DNA of 33,820 nucleotides from Prosthecobacter fusiformis (GTDB lineage Bacteria > Verrucomicrobiota > Verrucomicrobiia > Verrucomicrobiales > Verrucomicrobiaceae). The position numbers and the translations under genes are program-made. The stretch spans positions 790,961 through 824,780 of the forward strand of contig NZ_SOCA01000003.1 of NCBI RefSeq assembly GCF_004364345.1, written 5' to 3'. The notes beneath the pieces were generated by a model. It did not search any database and was not told the origin of the DNA. It saw only the letters and a list, made by a program, of their open reading frames with translations. Below, one piece after another: positions 25,552 to 33,544 of the stretch (positions are counted from its first letter, which is position 1; the number at the start of each line of letters is the position of its first letter).

Positions 25552-26313
25552 ATGCCCAAGCAGTCTCTATCACGGCCGGTAGCAATTCCGGCCAGTCCTG
25601 TCTTCACAGAATTTGAGGGAGAGGATTTCTGGCAGGTGCCTGGGTATCATCGGAACCTGCCTCATTGGCGGCTGGCAGGAGCCATCTATTTCGTAACCTT
25701 CCGTCTGGCGGATTCCATACCGGCTTCCGTGGTCATGCGCTGGCAGCAGGAGGAGGCTGTCTGGCTGCAATCTCAGGGCATCCATCAAGACTGGAGGCAT
25801 CAGGACAAAGAGCGTTTTGTGATGGCGTTGCGCCAGATTCCGCTGTCAGAACGGCAGGGATTTGAGCGGAAGCAGACCCGCAAGTTCTTTGTTGAGCTGG
25901 ATCAGTGTCACGGCCTTTGTGTGCTCAAGGAGGCACGGGCTGCGCAATCTGTGGCCGACGCACTTCACTTCTTTCATGGGCAGAGGCTGTGGCTGGGGGA
26001 TTTTGTCATCATGCCCAACCATGTGCATGTCATGGTGCAGATGTTTGAAGGATGTCCTTTGGAAGAATGGCTGTACTCGGTCAAACGATTCAGCGCCCGG
26101 CAATTGCTGAAAGAGCAGTTTTTGAAAACAAGCCCGGTCACGCGCGCGGGCCATCTGTGGCAAACGGAATCTTTTGACCGCATCATCCGGAACCGGGATG
26201 AGTTGAACCGGACTCGCGATTACATTCAGAAAAATCCCGCCAAGCTGAAACCGGGGAGCTTTATGCATCACAAGGCGGCTTGGCTGGATGAGGTTCAAGA
26301 GCAAGAGTTATGA
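25552..26313 (+). CDS. REP-associated tyrosine transposase (RAYT, Y1/HUH family)
   Basis: A 253-residue single-domain transposase of the IS200/IS605-related RAYT group. Visible marks are the opening RNLPHWRLAGAIYFVTFRLADSIP, the HUH motif H157-x-H159 in FVIMPNHVHVMVQ, SVKRFSARQLL, LWQTESFDRIIRNRDEL, and the catalytic Tyr Y224 in YIQKNPAKL. RAYTs are usually single-copy, vertically kept enzymes that nick and spread the flanking REP palindromes rather than themselves. Two copies of such an element lie immediately upstream. ATG 25552 is chosen; TTG 25546 is an alternative two codons earlier. All key residues are present, so it may be active. Confidence 0.93.
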   Translation: MPKQSLSRPVAIPASPVFTEFEGEDFWQVPGYHRNLPHWRLAGAIYFVTFRLADSIPASVVMRWQQEEAVWLQSQGIHQDWRHQDKERFVMALRQIPLSERQGFERKQTRKFFVELDQCHGLCVLKEARAAQSVADALHFFHGQRLWLGDFVIMPNHVHVMVQMFEGCPLEEWLYSVKRFSARQLLKEQFLKTSPVTRAGHLWQTESFDRIIRNRDELNRTRDYIQKNPAKLKPGSFMHHKAAWLDEVQEQEL

Positions 26314-26361
26314 GGCTTTTCAATTCGACAAGCGTGGTCATTACAGTCTAATCCATGGACC

Positions 26362-27603
26362 ATGACCAACCGCCGTCATTTTCTCCAAACATCCATCACT
26401 GCTGTCTTTGCCTCACGCCTTGGCCTGAGTGCGCAGGAGGCAGAAAAGATCAACGTCCGCCAGATCACCCAGGGGCCGAAGTATCATTGGTTCGCCTATT
26501 ATGATAAGGACCAGTTCAGCCCGGATAACCGTTACGTGCTGGGGAATGAAGTGGATTTTGAGCACCGGTCACCCACAGCGGATGACGTGATCAAAGTCGG
26601 CATGGTGGACCTCCAGGATGGCGACAAATGGACGGAGCTTGGCGAATCCCACGCCTGGAACTGGCAGCAGGGTTGCATGCTCCAGTGGGTGCCAGGGACC
26701 GAGAGCACGGTGATGTGGAATGACCGCCAGGGTGACAAATTTGTCTGCCATCTCATGGATGTGAAGACCAAGGAGAAGCGCACCCTGCCTAACCCCGTGT
26801 ATAACCTGAGCCCGGACGGCAAGTGGGGCATCGCCCCGGATTTCCGTCGGCTCAATGACACCCGTCCTGGTTATGGTTATGCCGGGGTTCCTGACCCTAA
26901 CAAAGAAGTGCTAATCCCTGAGGATGCCGGCATCTGGAAGATCAACATGGAGACCGGTGAGCAGAAGCTGATCATCACCTTTGCCCAGGCTGCGGCCATT
27001 CCCTATGAGGGCGGATTCAGCCCGAATGCGAAGCATTGGTTTAACCATCTGTTATTCTCCCCCGATGGCAGCCGCTTCATTTTCCTCCACCGCTGGAAAG
27101 GGGATGGGGACAAATCTTTTAATACACGCCTTTTCACTGCCAAGGCTGACGGCACGGACCTGTATGTGCTGGATCCTCTGGGCAGGACCTCCCACTTCGT
27201 CTGGCGTGATCCGCAGCATGTTTTCGCCTGGGCCTTTCATCCCAGCCATGGCGACCGCTTCTATCTGTATAAGGATAAGACCAGCGAGGTAGAGGTAGTG
27301 GGCAAAGACAAAATGCCCCGCAATGGGCACAACACCTATGTGCCGCATACCAACAATGAGTGGGTGCTGAACGACTGCTATCCCGACAAGGAGCGCATGC
27401 AGACGCCCTACCTGTATCACATCCCGACGGACCGCCGGGTGAACCTGGGGCATTTTTATAGCCCTGCCTTTTATACAGGCGAGTGGCGCTGTGATACCCA
27501 CCCCCGCAGCAGTCGGGATGGGCGGCTGGTCTGCATCGATTCACCCCACAGCAAAGGCCGCCAGATGTACCTGATCGAGATCCACGACATCGTCGGTACC
27601 TAA
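26362..27603 (+). CDS. Tat-exported TolB/oligogalacturonate-lyase-like beta-propeller protein
   Basis: A 413-residue protein with a twin-arginine-type signal (TNRRHFLQTSITAVFASRLGLSAQ). The body shows repeated beta-propeller blades: YYDKDQFSPDNRYVLGNEVDFEHRSP, VYNLSPDGKWGIAPDF, LLFSPDGSRFIFLHRWKGD, AKADGTDLYVLDPLGRTSHFVWRD and DTHPRSSRDGRLVCIDSPHSKGRQMYLIEI. Such WD40-like (PD40) propellers with SPDG motifs occur in TolB and in oligogalacturonate lyases; related proteins are common in Planctomycetes and Verrucomicrobia. The enzymatic role is unproven. It probably acts in the periplasm. It is not part of an evident operon, lying 48 bases after the RAYT gene. Confidence 0.8.
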   Translation: MTNRRHFLQTSITAVFASRLGLSAQEAEKINVRQITQGPKYHWFAYYDKDQFSPDNRYVLGNEVDFEHRSPTADDVIKVGMVDLQDGDKWTELGESHAWNWQQGCMLQWVPGTESTVMWNDRQGDKFVCHLMDVKTKEKRTLPNPVYNLSPDGKWGIAPDFRRLNDTRPGYGYAGVPDPNKEVLIPEDAGIWKINMETGEQKLIITFAQAAAIPYEGGFSPNAKHWFNHLLFSPDGSRFIFLHRWKGDGDKSFNTRLFTAKADGTDLYVLDPLGRTSHFVWRDPQHVFAWAFHPSHGDRFYLYKDKTSEVEVVGKDKMPRNGHNTYVPHTNNEWVLNDCYPDKERMQTPYLYHIPTDRRVNLGHFYSPAFYTGEWRCDTHPRSSRDGRLVCIDSPHSKGRQMYLIEIHDIVGT

Positions 27604-27724
27604 GCCGGGCTTGCCATTTGGGGCGGGACAGTTAGTATCCGCCTTCCCAACTGACTGATTTCCCCCAATCAGGTGGCTCTGCATCTCCCGGCATGCAGTG
27701 CCAGTATCCCCCCCCTTTATATAC

Positions 27725-30700
27725 ATGATCTTCACGCCTTCCCCCGGGCGCGATGGGCTGAGGCTCGTCGCCATACGTTTTTATTTCATCACGCTGCTGG
27801 CTATGCTGGTCCAGGTGCCGGCTGCATTTGGCCAAACTGCGGTTTGGAATGGAGGCGGTAGCACGAATAACTGGTCGGATACTGGTAACTGGGTGAGTAA
27901 TGCGCCTGCCAGCAGTGGCACGACTGCGCTGCAATTTGGTGGGACCGTTCGTTTGGGGGCGGTGAATGACCTGACTGCTTTTACAGCCCAGGGTATCACT
28001 TTTAACAATGGAGCTGGTGCCTTCACGCTTTCCGGGAATGCGATCACCCTGGGAGGAGATATCCTCAACAGCAGTTCCAGCCTGCAAACGATCCAGCTCA
28101 ATATGAGCTTGAACGCTGCTCGGAATTTGACCGCCGGAACAGGGGGGCTGACCATCAGCGGGGCCATCAGTGGAGCCTTTGGCCTGACTAAAACCGGTGC
28201 AGGAACGCTCACCCTCTCCGGCCAGAATTCCTTTACGGGGGCCTTCAATGCAGGAGGTTCAGGGCTGGTCATCGCCAGTCATAACGAGGCCTTTGGCAGC
28301 ACAGCTGGAGGTGTCGTGGTTTCGTCAGGTGCCGCAGTTCAGTTGAATGGCGTCACCATCACGGGTGAAACGATCACCCTCAACGGCAGCGGGACCAGCG
28401 ATAATTCGGGCGCACTGCGTGTAGCTGGCTTGGATGGCACATGGGCGGGATCGGTCGTGCTGGGAAGTGGCACAGGTAGCGGCACGACGGGTGGTGCACG
28501 GTTGGGCTCCACCGGTGCTGGGGATTTGACCATCTCGGGTAATATTACGGGCAGTGGTTTTGACTTAGTGATCCGCTCCTCCAATTCTGCTACAGGGGAA
28601 ATCATCTTGTCCGGGGCAAACAGCTACAGAGAAACTTACTTGGTCGTGGGGAACTTAACTCTGGGGGCAGACAATACCCTGCCAACAACCCGGAGCCTGA
28701 CCATGGGAAACTCAGGCAATCAAGGGGACGTACAGTTAAATTTAAATGGATTTGACCAGGAAATCACCACGCTTTCTACCATTTCCCAGGCCGGTGGCGC
28801 TCTGCCGATCATGGATCAGACGATCACCAATCTTGATAATGATAACCAATCCATTCTGACCATCAATAATACTGGGTCATCCAATTTGGGGACGACCACC
28901 ACGAATGGATCTCTCAATGGCAACGTCGCATTGGTGAAATCAGGTGCCGGGACGCTGACCCTTTCAGGCATCAGCACCAGCAACTACAGAGGCACCACTT
29001 CCATCAATGCGGGTGCGATTGTCATCACAAAAAATACAGGCCTCGGAGCGGTGACCGCAGGCACGATTGTGGCCTCGGGCGCAGCGCTCCTTTTGCAAAA
29101 TGACATCACTGTGGGTGCTGAGGCATTGACCATTTCCGGTACCGGCATTTCCAGCAACGGAGCGCTTCGCAATGAGAGCGGGGCGAATACCTGGGGCGGG
29201 ACCATCACCCTGGCTGCGAATGCGGAAATACAGGTGGATGCCACTTCCAGCCTAGTTGTGGATGTGGCCAGCGGAAGCGCGATCACGGGTGAGTTTAACC
29301 TGAGCATTGATGCACGGGGAAATCTAACCATCGCTGATGCCATTGCTACGGGAACGGGCACGCTCACGAAAAACGGGGCAGGAATCCTGACCTTGAGCGG
29401 GGCTGGAGCGAATACTTATACGGGGCTTACGACCGTCAATGTGGGGACTTTGATCTTGAGCAAAACGGAAGGGGTGAATGCCGTCGCGGGGGCTCTGACC
29501 CTGACGGGTAATAGCGTGCTCCAACTGGGACAGAGCGATCAAATTGCGAATACTTCCGAGCTGACCATGGCGACCGGTAACGTGTTTCGTCTCAATGGCA
29601 GTTCGGAAACGATCGTGGGGCTCAGCGGATCTGGGATCGTTGAAAACGAAGGGGGCGGCACCAGCACCTTGACTGTACAATTTACGGGGACTAGCACTTT
29701 GACTTACAGCGGCACCCTTCGGGATGGAGACGGGGCGGGGGATGATGGAGTCCTGGCTTTCACCAAAGCGGGCAGCTCGGTCAATGGTATTCAGATTCTT
29801 TCTGGAACAAATACCTATTCAGGACTCACCACGATCAGTGGCGGTGTTTTACGTGTGACGAATGACAGCGCTTTGGGTAGCACCGTCGGCGCGACCCTTG
29901 TCACCGCAGGCTCCCTGGATCTCAGTGGAGGCCGTACCATCACAGGTGAAACCATCACCATTAATGGTCCTGGTATATCGAATAATGGTGCGCTGCGCTC
30001 CAGCGTCTCGGGTGTCAACACGTGGACGGGCACCGTGAATATAGGCTCAAACTCCACCCGCATTGGAGCTATTAATGGTAGCACGCTCTATATCAGCGGT
30101 CTCCTCACTAGCAATGGCAGCGATTTTGACATCGCCATCCGCAACGATAACAACGCCAATAGCAAAGTGGTTCTGGCCAACGCTGGAAATAGCTTCAGAA
30201 ATACCAACATTATCGTAGGCACACTGGCCATCGCCGAAGGAGACAATCGGTTGCCAACAGGAACTCTCCTGAGTCTGGGCAATACTAGCGGGGCAGAGTA
30301 TGCCACCTTTGACCTTAACGGCTTTAACCAGCAGGTTGCCGGTATTGAAGAAGTGGACACTAGCACCCAAGCCAACCGGATGGACAAAACCATCACGAAC
30401 TCCAGTTCGACCCGCGCCACTTTCACTGTCCAAAATGCGACTAACAATTCGTTTGGCCTGCTTGCCGTGAATTCTCCCAAGGTGGGAGCCCTGATCACCG
30501 GCAACCTTAATCTGGCAAAGAGCGGCATCGGCACGCTCACCCTGGGGAAAGCCAATACCTATACCGGCACCACCCGCATCACCCAGGGTACTCTGGCGCT
30601 GAGCGGGGCAGGGGCCTTTGATAACAGCACCTGGCTGGACATCGCAGGCGGCGCGCTGAGCGTCACTGCACGCACAGGTGGTGCCTACATTTTTGCCCCG

Positions 30701-31318
30701 GCCAGCGGCAGCGTTCCTGTCAGCGGCAGTGGCAGTGTGATTGGAAACTTCACGCTGGGCGGCAGCGCCGTTTTGCGTCCCGGTACCAGCAGTGATGGTG
30801 AGGATGTCCTCACGGCGGGCGATGGTTTCGGAAAGCTCACTTTCCAAAACAACCTGACCCTCCAAGACGGAGCTTCCACCTTAGCCCCCCGCGCTATCTT
30901 CACCCTTCACGCTGCTACCGGGCAGACGGATGATTTTTTCAGCCTGCCTGAGGCCTCCTTGCTGGACGGCACCTTCGGAAATCATGATGCTCTGGATGTG
31001 ACCGGCACCCTCACCCTGGACGCTGGCAGCATCCTGAAAGTCCTGTTGGACGATGATTATGTGCCATCGGGAGGTGATGTCTTTAACCTCCTGGACTGGG
31101 GCGTATTGGATGACGATGCCAACAACGACACTACCCGCTTTACCCTGGCGGATCTATACCTCGACGAAGCCATCCTGGGCCCCGGCTTTTCCTGGAATAC
31201 AGATTATTTCCTGGAGCACGGCATCCTCATTGTGGCTCCTGAGCCCTCCCGCGGAATGCTTCTCCTTCTGGCCGCGATGGCCGTTATGGGCACTCGCCGC
31301 CGCAAGCCCCTCGCGTAA
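27725..31318 (+). CDS. PEP-CTERM protein with autotransporter-associated beta-strand repeats
   Basis: A ~1197-residue surface or secreted protein. A long N-terminal signal peptide (hydrophobic core about FYFITLLAMLVQVPAAFG, cleavage before QTAVWNGG) leads into a beta-helix-like array of Gly/Thr/Asn/Ser-rich repeats. At least five carry the autotransporter-associated pattern GxGTLTLSGxNxYTGxT (for example GAGTLTLSGQNSFTG, GAGILTLSGAGANTYTGLT, GIGTLTLGKANTYTGTT). Three larger units share (E)TITLNGxGxSxNxGALR...W(A/G/T)G. The C-terminus has PEPSRGMLLLLAAMAVMGTRRRKPLA, a PEP-CTERM sorting signal, so it is probably processed by an exosortase rather than by an autotransporter barrel. ATG 27725 is preferred; GTG 27698 would add nine residues. 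The DNA is repetitive in this gene. Confidence 0.88.
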   Translation: MIFTPSPGRDGLRLVAIRFYFITLLAMLVQVPAAFGQTAVWNGGGSTNNWSDTGNWVSNAPASSGTTALQFGGTVRLGAVNDLTAFTAQGITFNNGAGAFTLSGNAITLGGDILNSSSSLQTIQLNMSLNAARNLTAGTGGLTISGAISGAFGLTKTGAGTLTLSGQNSFTGAFNAGGSGLVIASHNEAFGSTAGGVVVSSGAAVQLNGVTITGETITLNGSGTSDNSGALRVAGLDGTWAGSVVLGSGTGSGTTGGARLGSTGAGDLTISGNITGSGFDLVIRSSNSATGEIILSGANSYRETYLVVGNLTLGADNTLPTTRSLTMGNSGNQGDVQLNLNGFDQEITTLSTISQAGGALPIMDQTITNLDNDNQSILTINNTGSSNLGTTTTNGSLNGNVALVKSGAGTLTLSGISTSNYRGTTSINAGAIVITKNTGLGAVTAGTIVASGAALLLQNDITVGAEALTISGTGISSNGALRNESGANTWGGTITLAANAEIQVDATSSLVVDVASGSAITGEFNLSIDARGNLTIADAIATGTGTLTKNGAGILTLSGAGANTYTGLTTVNVGTLILSKTEGVNAVAGALTLTGNSVLQLGQSDQIANTSELTMATGNVFRLNGSSETIVGLSGSGIVENEGGGTSTLTVQFTGTSTLTYSGTLRDGDGAGDDGVLAFTKAGSSVNGIQILSGTNTYSGLTTISGGVLRVTNDSALGSTVGATLVTAGSLDLSGGRTITGETITINGPGISNNGALRSSVSGVNTWTGTVNIGSNSTRIGAINGSTLYISGLLTSNGSDFDIAIRNDNNANSKVVLANAGNSFRNTNIIVGTLAIAEGDNRLPTGTLLSLGNTSGAEYATFDLNGFNQQVAGIEEVDTSTQANRMDKTITNSSSTRATFTVQNATNNSFGLLAVNSPKVGALITGNLNLAKSGIGTLTLGKANTYTGTTRITQGTLALSGAGAFDNSTWLDIAGGALSVTARTGGAYIFAPASGSVPVSGSGSVIGNFTLGGSAVLRPGTSSDGEDVLTAGDGFGKLTFQNNLTLQDGASTLAPRAIFTLHAATGQTDDFFSLPEASLLDGTFGNHDALDVTGTLTLDAGSILKVLLDDDYVPSGGDVFNLLDWGVLDDDANNDTTRFTLADLYLDEAILGPGFSWNTDYFLEHGILIVAPEPSRGMLLLLAAMAVMGTRRRKPLA

Positions 31319-31391
31319 CTATTGAAGGTACCTGCTTGACTCAAAGGGACATGGACGGCACCTTCCGCGCCCTTTTCCCAAACCCCACTCT

Positions 31392-31817
31392 ATGGCACAA
31401 GAAACATCCCTCCTCCTGCTGAAGCCCGACTGCGTCGCCCAAGGTCTCAACGGCGAAGTCCTCAAGCGTCTGGAGGCCGAAGGCTTCCGTGTGCGCGGCA
31501 TTAAGATGATCCAGCTCACCGATGAGCTGCTCAAAGAGCATTACTCCCACATCGCAGACAAGCCCTTCTTCCCTGAAGTGGCCGGTTTCATGAAGAGCAA
31601 TCCTGTCATCGCCGTGGCCCTGGGTGGTGAAAACGTCATCTCTCACGTCCGTGACCTCCTCGGCCCCACAGACTCCAAGGCTGCGCCTAAAGGCACCATC
31701 CGTGGCGATTTCGGCAGCGACAAGATGACCAACGTTGTTCACGCCTCCGATTCCCCGGAAGCAGCCGCCATCGAACTGAAGCGTTTCTTCAAGGACGGCG
31801 AAATTTTCAGCTACTAA
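31392..31817 (+). CDS. ndk: Nucleoside-diphosphate kinase
   Basis: A 141-residue enzyme that transfers the gamma-phosphate of ATP to NDPs through a phosphohistidine. It has the expected size and order: SLLLLKPDCV (nucleotide-binding Lys), HYSHIADKPFF, VAVALGGENVISHVRDLLGPTDSKAAPKGTIRGDFG, and the active-site NVVHASDS with H117. The gene stands 74 bases after the PEP-CTERM gene and 93 before rpmB, on the same strand. It is a normal, intact copy. Confidence 0.97.
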   Translation: MAQETSLLLLKPDCVAQGLNGEVLKRLEAEGFRVRGIKMIQLTDELLKEHYSHIADKPFFPEVAGFMKSNPVIAVALGGENVISHVRDLLGPTDSKAAPKGTIRGDFGSDKMTNVVHASDSPEAAAIELKRFFKDGEIFSY

Positions 31818-31850
31818 ACCCCCAATCGGTGCAAAAAGTTGTTTCCGAGG

Positions 31851-31878
31851 TTGACGTGCGAGCGTCCTCGGCTAGTTT
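31851..31878 (+). promoter_or_regulatory. Likely sigma70-type promoter of rpmB
   Basis: TTGACG (31851-31856), a 16-base spacer and TAGTTT (31873-31878) lie between ndk and rpmB, 33 bases before the rpmB start. The -35 is strong and the -10 is moderate. Confidence 0.5.
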
Positions 31879-31898
31879 CGCACCCCAAATTTTTTCCC

Positions 31899-31903
31899 AG
31901 GAG
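31899..31903 (+). promoter_or_regulatory. Ribosome-binding site of rpmB
   Basis: AGGAG at 31899-31903 is 7 bases before ATG 31911. Few other genes in this window have so clear a Shine-Dalgarno sequence, as expected for a highly expressed ribosomal protein gene. It also fixes the start and excludes the frame extension to 31839. Confidence 0.75.
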
Positions 31904-31910
31904 TACTCAC

Positions 31911-32174
31911 ATGGCTAAAGTCTGTCAAATCACCGGCGTCGGCGTCACACGCGGCCACCACATCCATCGCAGCGGTAAAGCCAAGAAAGAAGGCGGTATC
32001 GGTAAGCACATCACCAAGCGCGTGAAGCGCGTGATCTATCCGAACCTTCGCCACAAGCGCATTTTCGTTCCTGAGCTCAATACCTGGGTCAATGTCAAGC
32101 TGACCGCACGTGCCCTCAAGACGATGGACAAAAACGGTGCCTTCAAGGTCTTGAAGGAAGCTGGTCTGATCTAA
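31911..32174 (+). CDS. rpmB: 50S ribosomal protein L28
   Basis: An 87-residue ribosomal protein. MAKVCQITGVGVTRGHHIHRSGKAKKEGG gives the L28 N-terminus, and PNLRHKRIFVPELNTWVNVKLTARALKTMDKNGAFKVLKEAGL is the conserved core. Only one Cys (C5) is present, so it is not the zinc-binding form with two CxxC pairs. The ATG at 31911 has a clear ribosome-binding site, its own promoter and a downstream terminator, so it is probably transcribed alone. Confidence 0.96.
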   Translation: MAKVCQITGVGVTRGHHIHRSGKAKKEGGIGKHITKRVKRVIYPNLRHKRIFVPELNTWVNVKLTARALKTMDKNGAFKVLKEAGLI

Positions 32175-32200
32175 TTCGGTCACCGGTAGATGAAATTTAT

Positions 32201-32232
32201 AAAAAGGGCAGGTCCTCGGGCCTGCCCTTTTT
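32201..32232 (+). terminator. Rho-independent terminator after rpmB
   Basis: AAAAAGGGCAGG (32201-32212) pairs perfectly with CCTGCCCTTTTT (32221-32232), ending in a T run; the loop is 8 bases. It begins 26 bases after the rpmB stop. Confidence 0.92.
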
Positions 32233-32364
32233 GCGCTCATCGCCCTGGCCGGATATTGTCCAGAAAACGTCTGTTCTTGCTGACTTGCCCAGGCTCTGCA
32301 AGATCACCCCTCCCAGCCTGCGATTTTCCTTCCTGACTCGTTAACCTTCGATTTCCAACCCCCT

Positions 32365-33486
32365 ATGAACCTCACACGCACAGCTTACGGCACCTGGAGT
32401 GGCGGCAAATTCATGCACTTCGGTGAAATGCTCGATGACGAGCGCTACATCCAGATGATCCGCGATTCCTTTGAAAAAGGCGTTCGTACCTTCGTCACCG
32501 CCGATGTTTATGGCGTAGGCCGTGCGGATACCATGCTGGGCGAGGCGCTCAAGGACCTGCCACGGGATGAATACTGCCTTGTTGGTATCGTCGGGCATGA
32601 TTTTTACAGCGGTCAGCGTGCCGGTTCCAAGGGGTATCCTCGCTTCACCGAGGCCAGCCTGCACCAGCCAGAGCAGTATGGCAGCTACCTGACCATGGCC
32701 ACAGAGGAATCCCTAAAGCGCTGCCAGGCCAGCAAGTTTGACTGCCTGCTTCTGCACAATCCCGATACCGTCGGCTACACCAGCGATGCCGTTTGGGATG
32801 GCCTGTCTGCTTTAAAAGACAAAGGCCTGACCGACCGCCTCGGCATCGCCCCAGGGCCAGCCAACGGCTTCACCCTGGATATGATCGAATGCTTCGAGCG
32901 TTTTGGCGACCGCATGGATTGGGCCATGATCATTCTCAATCCCCTTGAGCCCTGGCCCGGTCAGCACGTCCTGCCAGCCGCCAAAAAGCACGGTGTGGAT
33001 ATCCTCACCCGCGTGGTGGATTACGGCGGCATTTTCCATGACGATGTGAAGCCTGGCCATAAATTCCGCGATGGCGACCACCGCAGCTATCGTCCCGCAG
33101 GCTGGGTGGACCACGCCAGCGAGAAGCTGGAAAAAATCCGCTACATCGCCGAAAAGCATGGCCTGACCATGCTCCAACTCGCTTGCCTTTGGGATCTCGC
33201 CCAGGAGCCAGTGAAGAGTGTGGTGCCTACGCTCATTCAGGAAGCAGGATCTGAAGCCCGCAGCATCGAGAGCAAGCTTGAAGAGCTCGCCGCCCTGCCT
33301 TCGGAAAACATCCTCAGTGCTGAGGAGGTGGAAATCATCCGCGAAATCGGTGACAACACCGGCTGCATGATGCTCAAAGGGGCCAGCCAGCGCCACGAAG
33401 GCCAGGAAGCCCGTCCCGATGAATGGCCCATGCGCCCCGAGCTCCTCACCCTCGCCGGTCGCTGGAATCTCGGCACCTCCTGGTAA
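32365..33486 (+). CDS. Aldo/keto-reductase-fold protein with incomplete catalytic tetrad
   Basis: A 373-residue TIM-barrel protein of the aldo/keto reductase superfamily: TFVTADVYGVGRADTMLGEALKDLPRDEY, KFDCLLLHNPD, and the later IAEKHGLTMLQLACLWDLAQEPVKSVVPTLIQ. Of the usual Asp-Tyr-Lys-His tetrad, Tyr49 and His131 remain. The Asp position (FDTA in normal members) is V44, and no Lys lies in the strand that normally ends in ATK (here LVGIVGHDF, 72-80). The C-terminal block GDNTGCMMLKGASQRH is unusual. It may be a reductase with altered chemistry or a non-redox member. ATG 32365 starts in front of the first barrel strand. It is preceded by the rpmB terminator, so it has its own promoter. Confidence 0.85.
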   Translation: MNLTRTAYGTWSGGKFMHFGEMLDDERYIQMIRDSFEKGVRTFVTADVYGVGRADTMLGEALKDLPRDEYCLVGIVGHDFYSGQRAGSKGYPRFTEASLHQPEQYGSYLTMATEESLKRCQASKFDCLLLHNPDTVGYTSDAVWDGLSALKDKGLTDRLGIAPGPANGFTLDMIECFERFGDRMDWAMIILNPLEPWPGQHVLPAAKKHGVDILTRVVDYGGIFHDDVKPGHKFRDGDHRSYRPAGWVDHASEKLEKIRYIAEKHGLTMLQLACLWDLAQEPVKSVVPTLIQEAGSEARSIESKLEELAALPSENILSAEEVEIIREIGDNTGCMMLKGASQRHEGQEARPDEWPMRPELLTLAGRWNLGTSW

Positions 33487-33496
33487 CCGTTCCGAA

Positions 33497-33544
33497 GTAG
33501 CCGCCTGCACCAGCAGGTGGAAGAAATGTAGCCGCCTGCGCCAG
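33497..33544. repeat. Two copies of a 17-base GTAGCCGCCTGC repeat
   Basis: GTAGCCGCCTGC(A/G)CCAG occurs at 33497-33513 and 33528-33544, one base different. The first copy continues into GCAGGTGGAAG and can form a CCTGC-ACCA-GCAGG hairpin. The second is cut off at CCAG by the start of the insertion sequence. It looks like a dispersed REP-type intergenic repeat. Confidence 0.7.

Noticed and set aside
30205..31318. Possible autotransporter barrel at the end of the large repeat protein
   Set aside because: The last residues form a PEP-CTERM signal with a single membrane helix and Arg cluster; no amphipathic barrel strands ending in an aromatic residue are visible.
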